From positions 4,807,001-4,871,000 of the forward strand of contig NC_020453.1 in assembly GCF_000344805.1 (NCBI RefSeq): 64,000 nucleotides of DNA, in the 5' to 3' direction. The stretch's first letter is position 1, and every line of letters starts with the position of its first letter. This DNA comes from Bradyrhizobium oligotrophicum S58 (lineage in GTDB: Bacteria > Pseudomonadota > Alphaproteobacteria > Rhizobiales > Xanthobacteraceae). A model generated the notes under the pieces. It did not search any database. It worked only from the letters and a program-made list of their open reading frames with translations, and was not told the DNA's origin. Shown piece after piece: positions 25,904-32,443 of this stretch. Made by a program: the position numbers and the translations under genes.

Positions 25904-25983
25904 CGGCGGTGGTGAAGATGCCTGTTACTTCGTTGAAACCGAGTGCCCTCCGGGGCAGCAACAGCATCGCCCATTCCCCGCCG
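25904..25983 (+). ncRNA. Y-RNA-like element B (minimal, 80 nt)
   Basis: Outer helix CGGCGG (25904-25909) with CCGCCG (25978-25983); loop strand TGGTGAA (25910-25916); inner helix GATGCCTG (25917-25924) with CAGCATC (25962-25968), one bulged C; conserved TTACTTCG (25925-25932); 3' loop strand GCCCATTCC (25969-25977). Only a short hairpin, TGCCC-TCCG-GGGCA, fills the centre. So this copy keeps the presumed Ro-binding half but has lost, or never had, the tRNA-like half. Confidence 0.68.
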
Positions 25984-25991
25984 AACTCATC

Positions 25992-26149
25992 CACGAGCCG
26001 TGGTGAAGACGACTGTTACTTCGCTTGCCACGCCAGAGGTCACGGGTTCGAATCCCGTCCGGCGGCTTGCCGGTAGCTCAGAGGTCAGAGCGCTGTCCGG
26101 TCCGCGAAAGTGGGACCGGGTCTCAGTCGTCGCCTGTTCCCGGCTCGTG
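25992..26149 (+). ncRNA. Y-RNA-like element C with permuted tRNA mimic (YrlA type)
   Basis: Outer helix CACGAGCCG (25992-26000) with CGGCTCGTG (26141-26149), 9 perfect pairs. Loop strands are TGGTGAA and GCCTGTTCC. The inner helix is GACGACTG (26008-26015) with CAGTCGTC (26124-26131); then TTACTTCG. The tRNA-like part follows in permuted order. The T-arm is ACGGG-TTCGAAT-CCCGT (26042-26058). The acceptor stem CCGGC (26059-26063) is closed onto GCCGG (26069-26073) by a GGCTT loop. Next is TA, then the D-arm GCTC-AGAGGTCA-GAGC (26076-26091). A CCGGTCC/GGACCGG hairpin with a GAAA loop replaces the anticodon arm. Known bacterial YrlA Y RNAs mimic tRNA in this way. Confidence 0.82.
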
Positions 26150-26225
26150 ATCCATCTCAACCGGTGACCGTCATCGAACGGACCGTCACCTCGTTACGGC
26201 GCAGCCCCCGCTGCGCCATCTTCTT

Positions 26226-26387
26226 CCACGCGCCGTGGTGAAGAGTGCTGATACTTCGACTGATAATCGAGAGGTCGTGGGTTCGAATCCCATCCGGCGT
26301 TCCATGCACCGGTAGCTCAGCGGTAGAGCACTTTCCGGTCCACGGAAGTGGACTGGATCTCAGCATTCGCCTGTTCCCGGCGCGTGG
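26226..26387 (+). ncRNA. Y-RNA-like element D with permuted tRNA mimic (YrlA type)
   Basis: Outer helix CCACGCGCCG (26226-26235) with CGGCGCGTGG (26378-26387), 10 perfect pairs; it differs from element C by a compensatory pair change. Loop strands are TGGTGAA and GCCTGTTCC. The inner helix is GAGTGCTGA (26243-26251) with TCAGCATTC (26360-26368), one G-U pair. The T-arm is GTGGG-TTCGAAT-CCCAT (26277-26293). CCGG (26294-26297) pairs with CCGG (26309-26312) as acceptor stem. The D-arm is GCTC-AGCGGTA-GAGC (26315-26329). A 10-bp hairpin TCCGGTCCAC/GTGGACTGGA with a GGAA loop (26334-26357) follows. It is about 76 bp downstream of element C. Confidence 0.82.
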
Positions 26388-26431
26388 TCCATCTCGGTAG
26401 TGATCGTTTCCGACGAGGCGATCGCGGACCG

Positions 26432-26584
26432 GCCGGTGGTGAAGAGCGCTGTTACTTCGGGGCCACAAGGCTGGAGGTTCGACTCCTCTCGAACGAAGGG
26501 CTGATCTTCAGACCCGGTTCGAAGCTCGTCGGATCGAGCGTGTGGCTGCCAGCAATGGCAAGTCAGCCTCGCCCCTTCCCCGGC
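26432..26584 (+). ncRNA. Y-RNA-like element E with permuted tRNA mimic and extended acceptor loop
   Basis: Outer helix GCCGG (26432-26436) with CCGGC (26580-26584). Loop strands are TGGTGAA (26437-26443) and GCCCCTTCC (26571-26579). The inner helix is GAGCGCTG (26444-26451) with CAGCCTC (26564-26570), one bulged C; then TTACTTCG. The T-arm is GAGG-TTCGACT-CCTC (26474-26488). The acceptor stem CGAAC (26490-26494) with GTTCG (26517-26521) has a sequence unlike the other copies. It is closed by an extra hairpin, GGGCTGA-TCT-TCAG-A-CCC. Then come AA, the D-arm GCTC-GTCGGATC-GAGC (26524-26539), and TGCCA-GCAA-TGGCA (26547-26560), a GNRA hairpin. It ends 23 bp before the TROVE ribosome site, so it lies in that gene's 5' leader. 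Confidence 0.78.
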
Positions 26585-26619
26585 AATTCTATCCATCATC
26601 AACCCAAGAGGAGGCCACC

Positions 26620-27960
26620 ATGGTCAGGCTCAACACGTTCCTGCGCGCCTTCACCCATGAGGGTGCGCCATCCCGACAGCTCCCGCCCGTCCAGGCGCTG
26701 CAGCGCACGCTGATGAGCTGCCTGCTGTGGGAAGACCAGTTCTACGAGGACGGGATCGCGATCGCCGATCGCATCAAGTCGCTCGTGCCGCAGGTCGAGC
26801 CGCGCGAGGTGGCTCAGCTCGCGGTCCGTGCGCGCGAGGAGATGAAGCTGCGGCACGCGCCGCTGCTCGTCGCCCGCGAGATGGCGCGGCTGCCACAGCA
26901 CCGTGCGCTGGTGGCCGAGACGCTGTCGCGCATCATCCAGCGGCCGGACGAGATGACCGAGCTGCTCGCCATCTACTGGGCGGACGCTCTCGGTCCGCAG
27001 CAGCAGCGCAAGCGGCAGCCGGTCTCGGCCCAGGTCAAGAAGGGGCTGGCGAAGGCGTTCCCCAAGTTCGATGCCTATCAGCTCGCGAAGTATGACCGCG
27101 AGGGGCCGGTGCGGCTGCGCGACGTCCTGTTCCTGGTTCACGCCAGGCCCAAGGACGCCGCTCAGGAGGCGGCGTGGAAGCAGCTCGTCGATGGCGAGCT
27201 GGCCTCGCCCGACACCTGGGAGGTCGCGCTGTCGGCCGGTGCGGACAAGCGTGCGAGCTTCGAGCGGCTGATCGCAGAAAAGCGGCTCGGGGCGCTGGCG
27301 CTGCTGCGCAACCTGCGCCTGATGCAGCAGGCGGGCGTGCCGCGGGCAACCGTCGCGGCCGCGATCGAGACGATGCGGACGGACAGGATCCTGCCGTATC
27401 GGTTCATCACGGCGGCACGGCACGCGCCCGACTTCGAGCCTGAGCTCGAGCAGGCGATGCTGCGCGCGATCAAGAGCTACGCGCGGCTTCCGGGCCGCAC
27501 GCGGCTGCTGATCGACGTCTCCGGCTCGATGTTCGCGAGCCTGTCCGCGAAGTCGGAGATGACGCGCGCGGACGCAGCGTGCGGGCTGGCGATCCTCGCC
27601 CGCGAGGTCTGCGACGAGGTGGAGATCTTCACGTTCAGCGACGCTGTCGTGAAGGTGCCGCCGCGCCGCGGCTTTGCGCTGCGCGATGCGATCCTCGGGT
27701 CGCAGCCGCATTCCGGGACCTATCTCGGTCGTGCGGTCAAGGAGGTCGACCGCAACGGCGACCGCTTGATCGTCTTCACTGACGAGCAGAGCCACGATCC
27801 GGTGCCATCGCCTCGGGCGCGCGGGACCATTGTCAACGTGGCGTCGTACCAGCACGGGGTCGGCTACGGACCCTGGACGCGGGTCGACGGCTTCTCCGAG
27901 GCCGTGATCGCCTGGATCGCGGCGCAGGAGGAGAGCTCGCGAGGCGCGCCCCTGCACTGA
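26620..27960 (+). CDS. rsr: TROVE domain protein, Ro60 orthologue (Rsr-like)
   Basis: 446-residue RNA-binding protein. Residues about 1-270 form the TROVE HEAT-repeat ring, starting FLRAFTHEGAPSRQL and including LMSCLLWEDQFYEDG and a long run of paired helices. Residues about 285-440 form a von Willebrand A domain with an intact metal-ion site: DVSGSM (DxSxS), with T in SGTYLG and D in FTDEQSH as likely further ligands. Ro60 rings bind misfolded RNA ends in the hole and Y RNA on the outside; bacterial Rsr works with PNPase and other nucleases in RNA decay. AAGAGGAGG at 26606-26614 fixes the start at 26620. The five Y-RNA-like elements lie directly upstream. No RtcB or RtcA gene is adjacent. 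Confidence 0.93.
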   Translation: MVRLNTFLRAFTHEGAPSRQLPPVQALQRTLMSCLLWEDQFYEDGIAIADRIKSLVPQVEPREVAQLAVRAREEMKLRHAPLLVAREMARLPQHRALVAETLSRIIQRPDEMTELLAIYWADALGPQQQRKRQPVSAQVKKGLAKAFPKFDAYQLAKYDREGPVRLRDVLFLVHARPKDAAQEAAWKQLVDGELASPDTWEVALSAGADKRASFERLIAEKRLGALALLRNLRLMQQAGVPRATVAAAIETMRTDRILPYRFITAARHAPDFEPELEQAMLRAIKSYARLPGRTRLLIDVSGSMFASLSAKSEMTRADAACGLAILAREVCDEVEIFTFSDAVVKVPPRRGFALRDAILGSQPHSGTYLGRAVKEVDRNGDRLIVFTDEQSHDPVPSPRARGTIVNVASYQHGVGYGPWTRVDGFSEAVIAWIAAQEESSRGAPLH

Positions 27961-27968
27961 CGACAACG

Positions 27969-27999
27969 GACCCGGACGCGCCACAGGCGCGCCCGGGTC
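27969..27999 (+). terminator. Hairpin terminator after the TROVE gene
   Basis: GACCCGG pairs with CCGGGTC and an inner CGCGCC pairs with GGCGCG across ACA, giving a very GC-rich 13-14 bp stem 8 bases after the stop codon. Only TTCCT follows, so the U-tract is weak. The hairpin may also stop convergent transcription or protect the mRNA end. Confidence 0.6.
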
Positions 28000-28025
28000 T
28001 TCCTGCGACAACGTACGTTCGACAA

Positions 28026-29024
28026 CTACTTCACTTGATCGCCTCGCGGAGCCCGCTTCAGCAGCGGCGCCACGGTTTCGATCTCATCGGTCATCACGCC
28101 TCCGTCGAAGTTCTCGGGCAGCCGGGCGATATCGTCGGGCGTATCCAGCCCGGCAGAGAACGACTCGCCGTGATAGGAGCCGATGACGAAGGCGCTGCTT
28201 CCGGCTCGTGCCATTCGCTGGAGGAATCGATCCGGCCAGCCCCAAAGCCAGGGCGCGACGTTGATCGGAGCCAGGACCAGCATGTTCCGGCACGCGGACG
28301 GAATCAGCCCCGTCCAGCCGTAGCCGATATAGCGAAGCAGGCAGCCCTTCAGCATGCCGCGCGACATCACCTTGAGATCCGGCAGCGCGGCCCTGAGCAT
28401 CGCGATCGGCGCGTCGCCGCCATAGACCATCAGCCGGCTGCGTTGTGCCGCATCGATCTGCGCCAACGCCGCCGCAAGCAGCCGGCCTTCCGTGGGATCA
28501 TTGCTCTTGATATTGATCAGAAACGACCTGTCCGGAAACGTCGCTAAGACCTCGTCCAGCGACGGCATCAAGCCGATGCCCTTGCCGCGAAACGGGAAGG
28601 TCTGGCCTCCATCGGCCGTGTACCCATAGCCGATGTCGAGGCGCCGCAGCTCCGTCATCGCATGCTCGCGCGTGACGCCCTTGCCGTCGGTGCGGCAGTC
28701 GAGCGTCCAGTCATGGAACACCGCGAAGAGGCCGTCAGTGGTCGGATGCACGTCGAATTCGACGATATCGGCGCCGGCGGCGAAGCTCGCGCGCATGGAG
28801 GCGATGGTATTCTCGAGATAATCATGAGTTGGCCGCAGCATGCGCGCAGCCGTGCAGGTATCGCCCGTCAGACCGGTGCGATCGAATTGCTGCGACACAC
28901 CGCGATGGGCCAGGAGCAGCGGCCGCCCAGCCGTCTTCGCGACCAGCAGACTGGTGTTGTTGACGAACACGAAGCCGGCGCACAGCAGTGCGAGCAGGCC
29001 AGCGCATTTCCAGAATCTGCTCAC
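28026..29024 (-). CDS. Glycerophosphodiester phosphodiesterase family protein, membrane-anchored
   Basis: 332-residue GDPD-fold protein. Residues 1-27 are a hydrophobic signal or anchor (CAGLLALLCAGFVFVNNTSLL). The catalytic set is visible: LLLAHRG (first His-Arg), YLENTIASMRASFAAGADIVEFDVHPTTDG (Glu and the E-x-D metal site) and FHDWTLDCRTDGKG (second His). The insert TGDTCTAARML is unusual between the first His and ENT. It probably hydrolyses glycerophosphodiesters outside the cytoplasmic membrane. It is convergent with the TROVE gene and shows no operon partner. Confidence 0.9.
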   Translation of the reverse strand: MSRFWKCAGLLALLCAGFVFVNNTSLLVAKTAGRPLLLAHRGVSQQFDRTGLTGDTCTAARMLRPTHDYLENTIASMRASFAAGADIVEFDVHPTTDGLFAVFHDWTLDCRTDGKGVTREHAMTELRRLDIGYGYTADGGQTFPFRGKGIGLMPSLDEVLATFPDRSFLINIKSNDPTEGRLLAAALAQIDAAQRSRLMVYGGDAPIAMLRAALPDLKVMSRGMLKGCLLRYIGYGWTGLIPSACRNMLVLAPINVAPWLWGWPDRFLQRMARAGSSAFVIGSYHGESFSAGLDTPDDIARLPENFDGGVMTDEIETVAPLLKRAPRGDQVK

Positions 29025-29167
29025 GCGATGCCAATTCCGAGATGATTCGAGCCGAATTGCATCTTTGGCTGCTCAAGGCGGCAAGATTTCGCCCTAGCTT
29101 GGTTGCGTGTTCGGCGCATGGGAGCAGCGGAACACACTAATCAATCCACCGCTGTAATCGGGAGACC

Positions 29168-29726
29168 TCAACCGAGCCGAGCGCGGGCCTTCATCAGCGC
29201 GAAGCCCAGCAGGTTGAGGCCGGGCCAGACGGAGGGATCGCGCGCCCCGGGGATCGTCGGCTGCAAGGCCGATGCCCCAGATGCGATCGACCGGGCTCGC
29301 TTCGACCAGCACGGCATCACCGGTGGAGCGCAGCCAGTCCGCGAGTGCCGGGTTCTGGCCGAATTTCGCGACATTGCCGTGCACCGCCACCTCGAAGCGG
29401 TGGGCGGTCCAACGCGCATCATCGAAGCCGCGGACAGCCCGGCCGAGCTTCTTCGCCTGCGATGGACCAGGCGCTGCCAGAATGGCGTCGTGCGTCTCCT
29501 GATCACCGAACAACGCCGCCTTCTGCGCCATCATGTAATGCTCGGCGGTCGCATAGGCCCGCCCATCGAGCGCGAACGCAGCCGGCCACTACTGGCTGAG
29601 CACGTGCTTGCCGATCTCGTCCGTCCTGGCGGTGTGTCCCCAGAACAGCAGTAGCTCCGGCGTGCGACCGTCGGCGATTGCGGCCTTCAGAGATTCGACA
29701 TCTTCGATTGGCATCACGACCACCAT
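29168..29726 (-). pseudogene. NADAR (YbiA-like) domain gene broken by a stop and a frameshift
   Basis: Remnant of a NADAR-domain N-glycosidase gene. It begins MVVVMPIEDVESLKAA at 29726 and reads LLLFWGHT and LSQ. Then TAG at 29591-29589 replaces the Trp codon expected in the family pattern SQW-W-P. The same frame continues with TAEHYMMAQKAALFGDQET-like sequence, FGQNP and VEASPVDRIWGIGLAADDPRGA. Near 29240-29255 the frame shifts; the family C-terminus PSVWPGLNLLGFALMKARARL continues one frame over and stops at 29168. Two independent lesions make loss of function likely. The remaining 230 bp up to the nucleotidyltransferase gene look empty. NADAR proteins remove ADP-ribose from nucleic acids or riboflavin intermediates. 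Confidence 0.8.
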
Positions 29727-30022
29727 CTCGTTGCGGGCAGCGGCCGGGTGTGCCAGATTTTCCTGCGATGGACAAACTTGTCGTGCGTGAGCCACGACCC
29801 TTACGCTCCGAACGCGCGCAAAATTCGGCCGCTTTAGAATCGGAGGTTGACGGGGCTAGCCGAACTTCTCGGGGCGAGGGCGCGCCCGGGTCCTGACGCT
29901 CATCGGGCCCGAGGGCGAAACCGAGATCCGGGTGTCCTGAACGCAACCGGACAGCTCACGAGACTTGCCCCGCGCATCTCGCTCCGCAGCCAGGCCCACG
30001 CGCGCACGATGAAGCTTGCGCC

Positions 30023-30691
30023 TCAATCGCTGTCCTGCTGCGGTCTTGGCAGATCGAGGGCCGAGCGCAGCCGTCCCTGCCCCCGTCGATACAAGGTCGC
30101 GTAGCTCGCCGGCGCCAGCAGGTCCGGATGCGCTTCGAAGCCGTCGACGACCTTGTTGAAGGCGATCTCGCCGCAACCCGGTGTGGCGCAATCCCGCTTG
30201 TGTTTCGGGCAGGTGCTGAAATAGCAGAGACGTCCGAGATAGCGGTCGGTGCCGGGCGCGATCAGGAAGATCTCGACCTGATGGCCGACCGTGCCGGGCC
30301 CCGTGCCGGCCTTGTAGGCGGCGGCCAAGGCTCCATCGCGGGCCCTGCGGATGTCGCCCAGCCGATGCTGCGAGCTGATCCACACGGCGAGATCGAGATC
30401 CTTGCATTCGTGCCAGACCTCGACGCCAGCGCGGCGAAAATCGCGAAAGCGCGGCACCTCCTTCCACAGCGGCTTGGCCACCGAGCCGATCACCGCAATC
30501 GCCTCGATCTCCTCGAACGCAGCCAGCGCATCGGTCACGATGTCGGCAGCCCGGCGGAAGTCGTGCTGCTGCCGCAGGAGAATGTCGTTCTGCTGCTTGA
30601 TCTCGGCGCGCGATACCATGTCATTCCGGTCGGCTGTGTGCGGACCAGCCTTCAACCAGGCCGCCTCCGCATCGAGACTGAGCGGGCTCAA
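30023..30691 (-). CDS. Nucleotidyltransferase-like domain protein
   Basis: 222-residue protein. Residues about 58-105 resemble a minimal nucleotidyltransferase: AVIGSVAKPLWKEV (G-S motif) followed by the carboxylate pair in CKDLDLAVWISS (D-x-D). The C-terminal half has Cys-rich CPKHKRDCATPGCG, a possible metal site uncommon in this fold. A TTG at 30691 overlaps the stop of the upstream gene's restored frame; an ATG at 30619 (MVSRAEIKQ) is a good alternative start. The family is unknown to me beyond the fold. The frame is intact. Confidence 0.7.
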   Translation of the reverse strand: MSPLSLDAEAAWLKAGPHTADRNDMVSRAEIKQQNDILLRQQHDFRRAADIVTDALAAFEEIEAIAVIGSVAKPLWKEVPRFRDFRRAGVEVWHECKDLDLAVWISSQHRLGDIRRARDGALAAAYKAGTGPGTVGHQVEIFLIAPGTDRYLGRLCYFSTCPKHKRDCATPGCGEIAFNKVVDGFEAHPDLLAPASYATLYRRGQGRLRSALDLPRPQQDSD

Positions 30692-31165
30692 TCATCAATG
30701 ACCTCGGTATCAGCCTCATTCGTGACGACGACATCAAACTTGGTCGCACCGGTCGAGGTCGTCTGGTTGCCCCACCTCGACCACACCGAGCTGATCCTCG
30801 GCCGGCCCTGCCAAAGCCACGGTCTGTACACTCCAGCTTCCATCGGCATTGTACGTCACGTTGAACGTCGTGTATCCGGGCGTCGCGTCGCACACCGCCG
30901 CGTTGATCGACGCGTTCGTGAAGTTCACGACGGTCCCGGCGGGATATTCCCCAGTCTGGACGTAGAAGATCATGACCGGCTGGCAGTCGATATCCATCAA
31001 AAATGTGAGATGAGCGTCCGACGTGGCGTGGGGCGGCGAAGCCTGGCTATCGAGACTATTCGCATAGACCTGCAGTTCACCCGAATACACCGCCAGCTGC
31101 TGAAAGATGAAAAAGTTCTGCAGGTCGAGGCTCTCGTTGATGACATTGATAGTAATGGTGGCCAT
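30688..31165 (-). pseudogene. Small protein gene with probable frameshift near its 3' end
   Basis: It starts MATITINVINESLDLQNFFI at 31165. The first frame runs 143 codons to a stop at 30734, ending in the unlikely tail DDLDRCDQV. One frame over, the sequence reads SVWSRWGNQTTSTGATKFDV then VVTNEADTEVIDD and stops at 30690-30688. That tail is much more protein-like and touches the start of the next gene. A single-base indel near 30795-30815 would join them. The protein is beta-rich with no signal peptide and no family I can name. If the 143-codon product is the true one, then only the tail comparison is wrong. Confidence 0.45.
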
Positions 31166-32025
31166 GTTGATCTTCTCTCCGCCGATGGTTTCCCAAGTTC
31201 GCCTCGAGCCGCAACGATCCCGGAGGCAACAACAGCCTGACGCATCAGCCTATCTATAATACCTCTTCTTTAATACTTCTTTTGGTTGTGCGACCGGCAA
31301 GTCGGGTTCTATGTTGGCTCCACCTCTGCCCGACGGGCGACTCAAGCACCGATTTGCCGACAGCGGCAGGCTTTCACCGCGCTCCGCGTCGCCGTCGCCC
31401 GACGCACGGCGAACGGTCTTCCAGCAACGCCCTCAATGCGTTGGCGGTGACGAGGTCACGCAAGCCAAAATTTCACTTTCGTTTTTTCGGAATCTGTGAA
31501 ACAGTGTGCCCATCCCGCCTCGCCATGAGGGGCGCTTCGCGGTCGTCACGAACGTGGAGGCGGTGATGCGACGGGCACATTGTGTCGCAGCATGGCTTTG
31601 CCGTGCGGACGAACGACAGGGTGCGCCGGCGAAATCGTGTGGTCCTGACCTCCCGACGCCGAGGTCAAGCCGGCCGAGATGATGATCGGCAGGCGACGGG
31701 GGCAATCAAGCCGGTCCCCGGGGAGAGCACGTATAAGCCGCAAAACCGTTGCGCAGGGAAGGCCGGAATGTCCGGCTGAGCCTGTGGTTCCTGCCCCGTG
31801 CACTTCTTCACGCACGGGGGCCGCGGGTATCAGCGGATACCCGGTCTTCCCTGCGCCCTCTGTTCGAAAGAGGGACATCGTTCGGACACCACCCGGGTGC
31901 GCAACGCATCGCGGGATCGCGATCGCACATCCCGCTGTTTGACATCTGCATCAGACACGCCCGCGCCGATGCAGGCGCCGGCTCAAACTGCTCAGAGCTA
32001 CTTGCCGAAGCTCATTTGCCCAAGG
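31166..32025. other. Gene-free region of about 860 bp
   Basis: No frame here looks like a real gene; those present are rich in Arg, Pro and Ser and lack ribosome sites. An AT-richer patch at 31250-31285 and another near 31475-31500 (AAAATTTCACTTTCGTTTTTTCGG) could hold promoters. The part from about 31490 to 31930 has the look of the long intergenic repeat that recurs in Bradyrhizobium genomes; this is recollection, not a search result. Confidence 0.4.
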
Positions 32026-32370
32026 CTACCTGCCATCGTCGAGATGCACCAGCACCGCGGCATTGGCGATGATGATCGCGTCGCTGCCGGCCTCGGCCGG
32101 AATCTCCAGCCCGCCCTTCACGGCGGTGACGGTTACCGTGCCGTAGGGCAGCTCCTTGGCGACCGCTGCGGTGTCGACGGCCTCCGGATTCGGCACGCCG
32201 ATGGTGACGTCCACGAACATGTCCTGCGGCGTCTTGCCGACCATGCGAAAGAAGCCCAGGCTGGAATGGCGGATCGCATCCGACACCGCGCGCCTGGCGG
32301 CCTTGGTGGCATCGCGGCCATGGACGTCGACGCCCATGCCCATCTCGGTGATACAGCGGACGCGCGCCAT
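32026..32370 (-). CDS. Lin0512 family protein
   Basis: 114-residue conserved protein of unknown function (Lin0512 family). Diagnostic stretches are CITEMGMGVDVHGRDATKAA at the N-terminus, AVSDAIRHSSLGF, VDVTIGVPNPEAVD, LPYGTVTVTAVKGGLEIP and IIIANAAVLVHLD. Length is normal. It lies alone between the gene-free region and the DeoR-regulated transporter operon (gap 73 bp), and could be the last gene of that operon. No catalytic residue is known for the family. Confidence 0.85.
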   Translation of the reverse strand: MARVRCITEMGMGVDVHGRDATKAARRAVSDAIRHSSLGFFRMVGKTPQDMFVDVTIGVPNPEAVDTAAVAKELPYGTVTVTAVKGGLEIPAEAGSDAIIIANAAVLVHLDDGR

Positions 32371-32443
32371 GTGTGTTCCCTCTTATTGTGTGGTTGGCGC
32401 GCGACCTTAGCGCGCGCGATGCCAAGTGCAACCGCTGCAAGCC

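Noticed and set aside
25399..25974. Minus-strand open frame of 191 codons
   Set aside because: It runs through Y-RNA-like elements and a terminator, has Arg/Pro/Ser-rich composition and no ribosome site.
26036..26130. Ordinary tRNA genes around the TTCGAAT motifs at 26042-26058 and 26277-26293
   Set aside because: The T-arm comes before the D-arm, the acceptor stem is closed by a short loop and there is no anticodon arm. They fit permuted tRNA mimics in Y RNAs, not tRNA genes.
25904..26584. CRISPR array suggested by repeated TGGTGAAGA...TTACTTCG blocks
   Set aside because: Spacing is irregular (about 90, 235 and 200 bp), the repeats are one strand of helices, and no cas genes are present.
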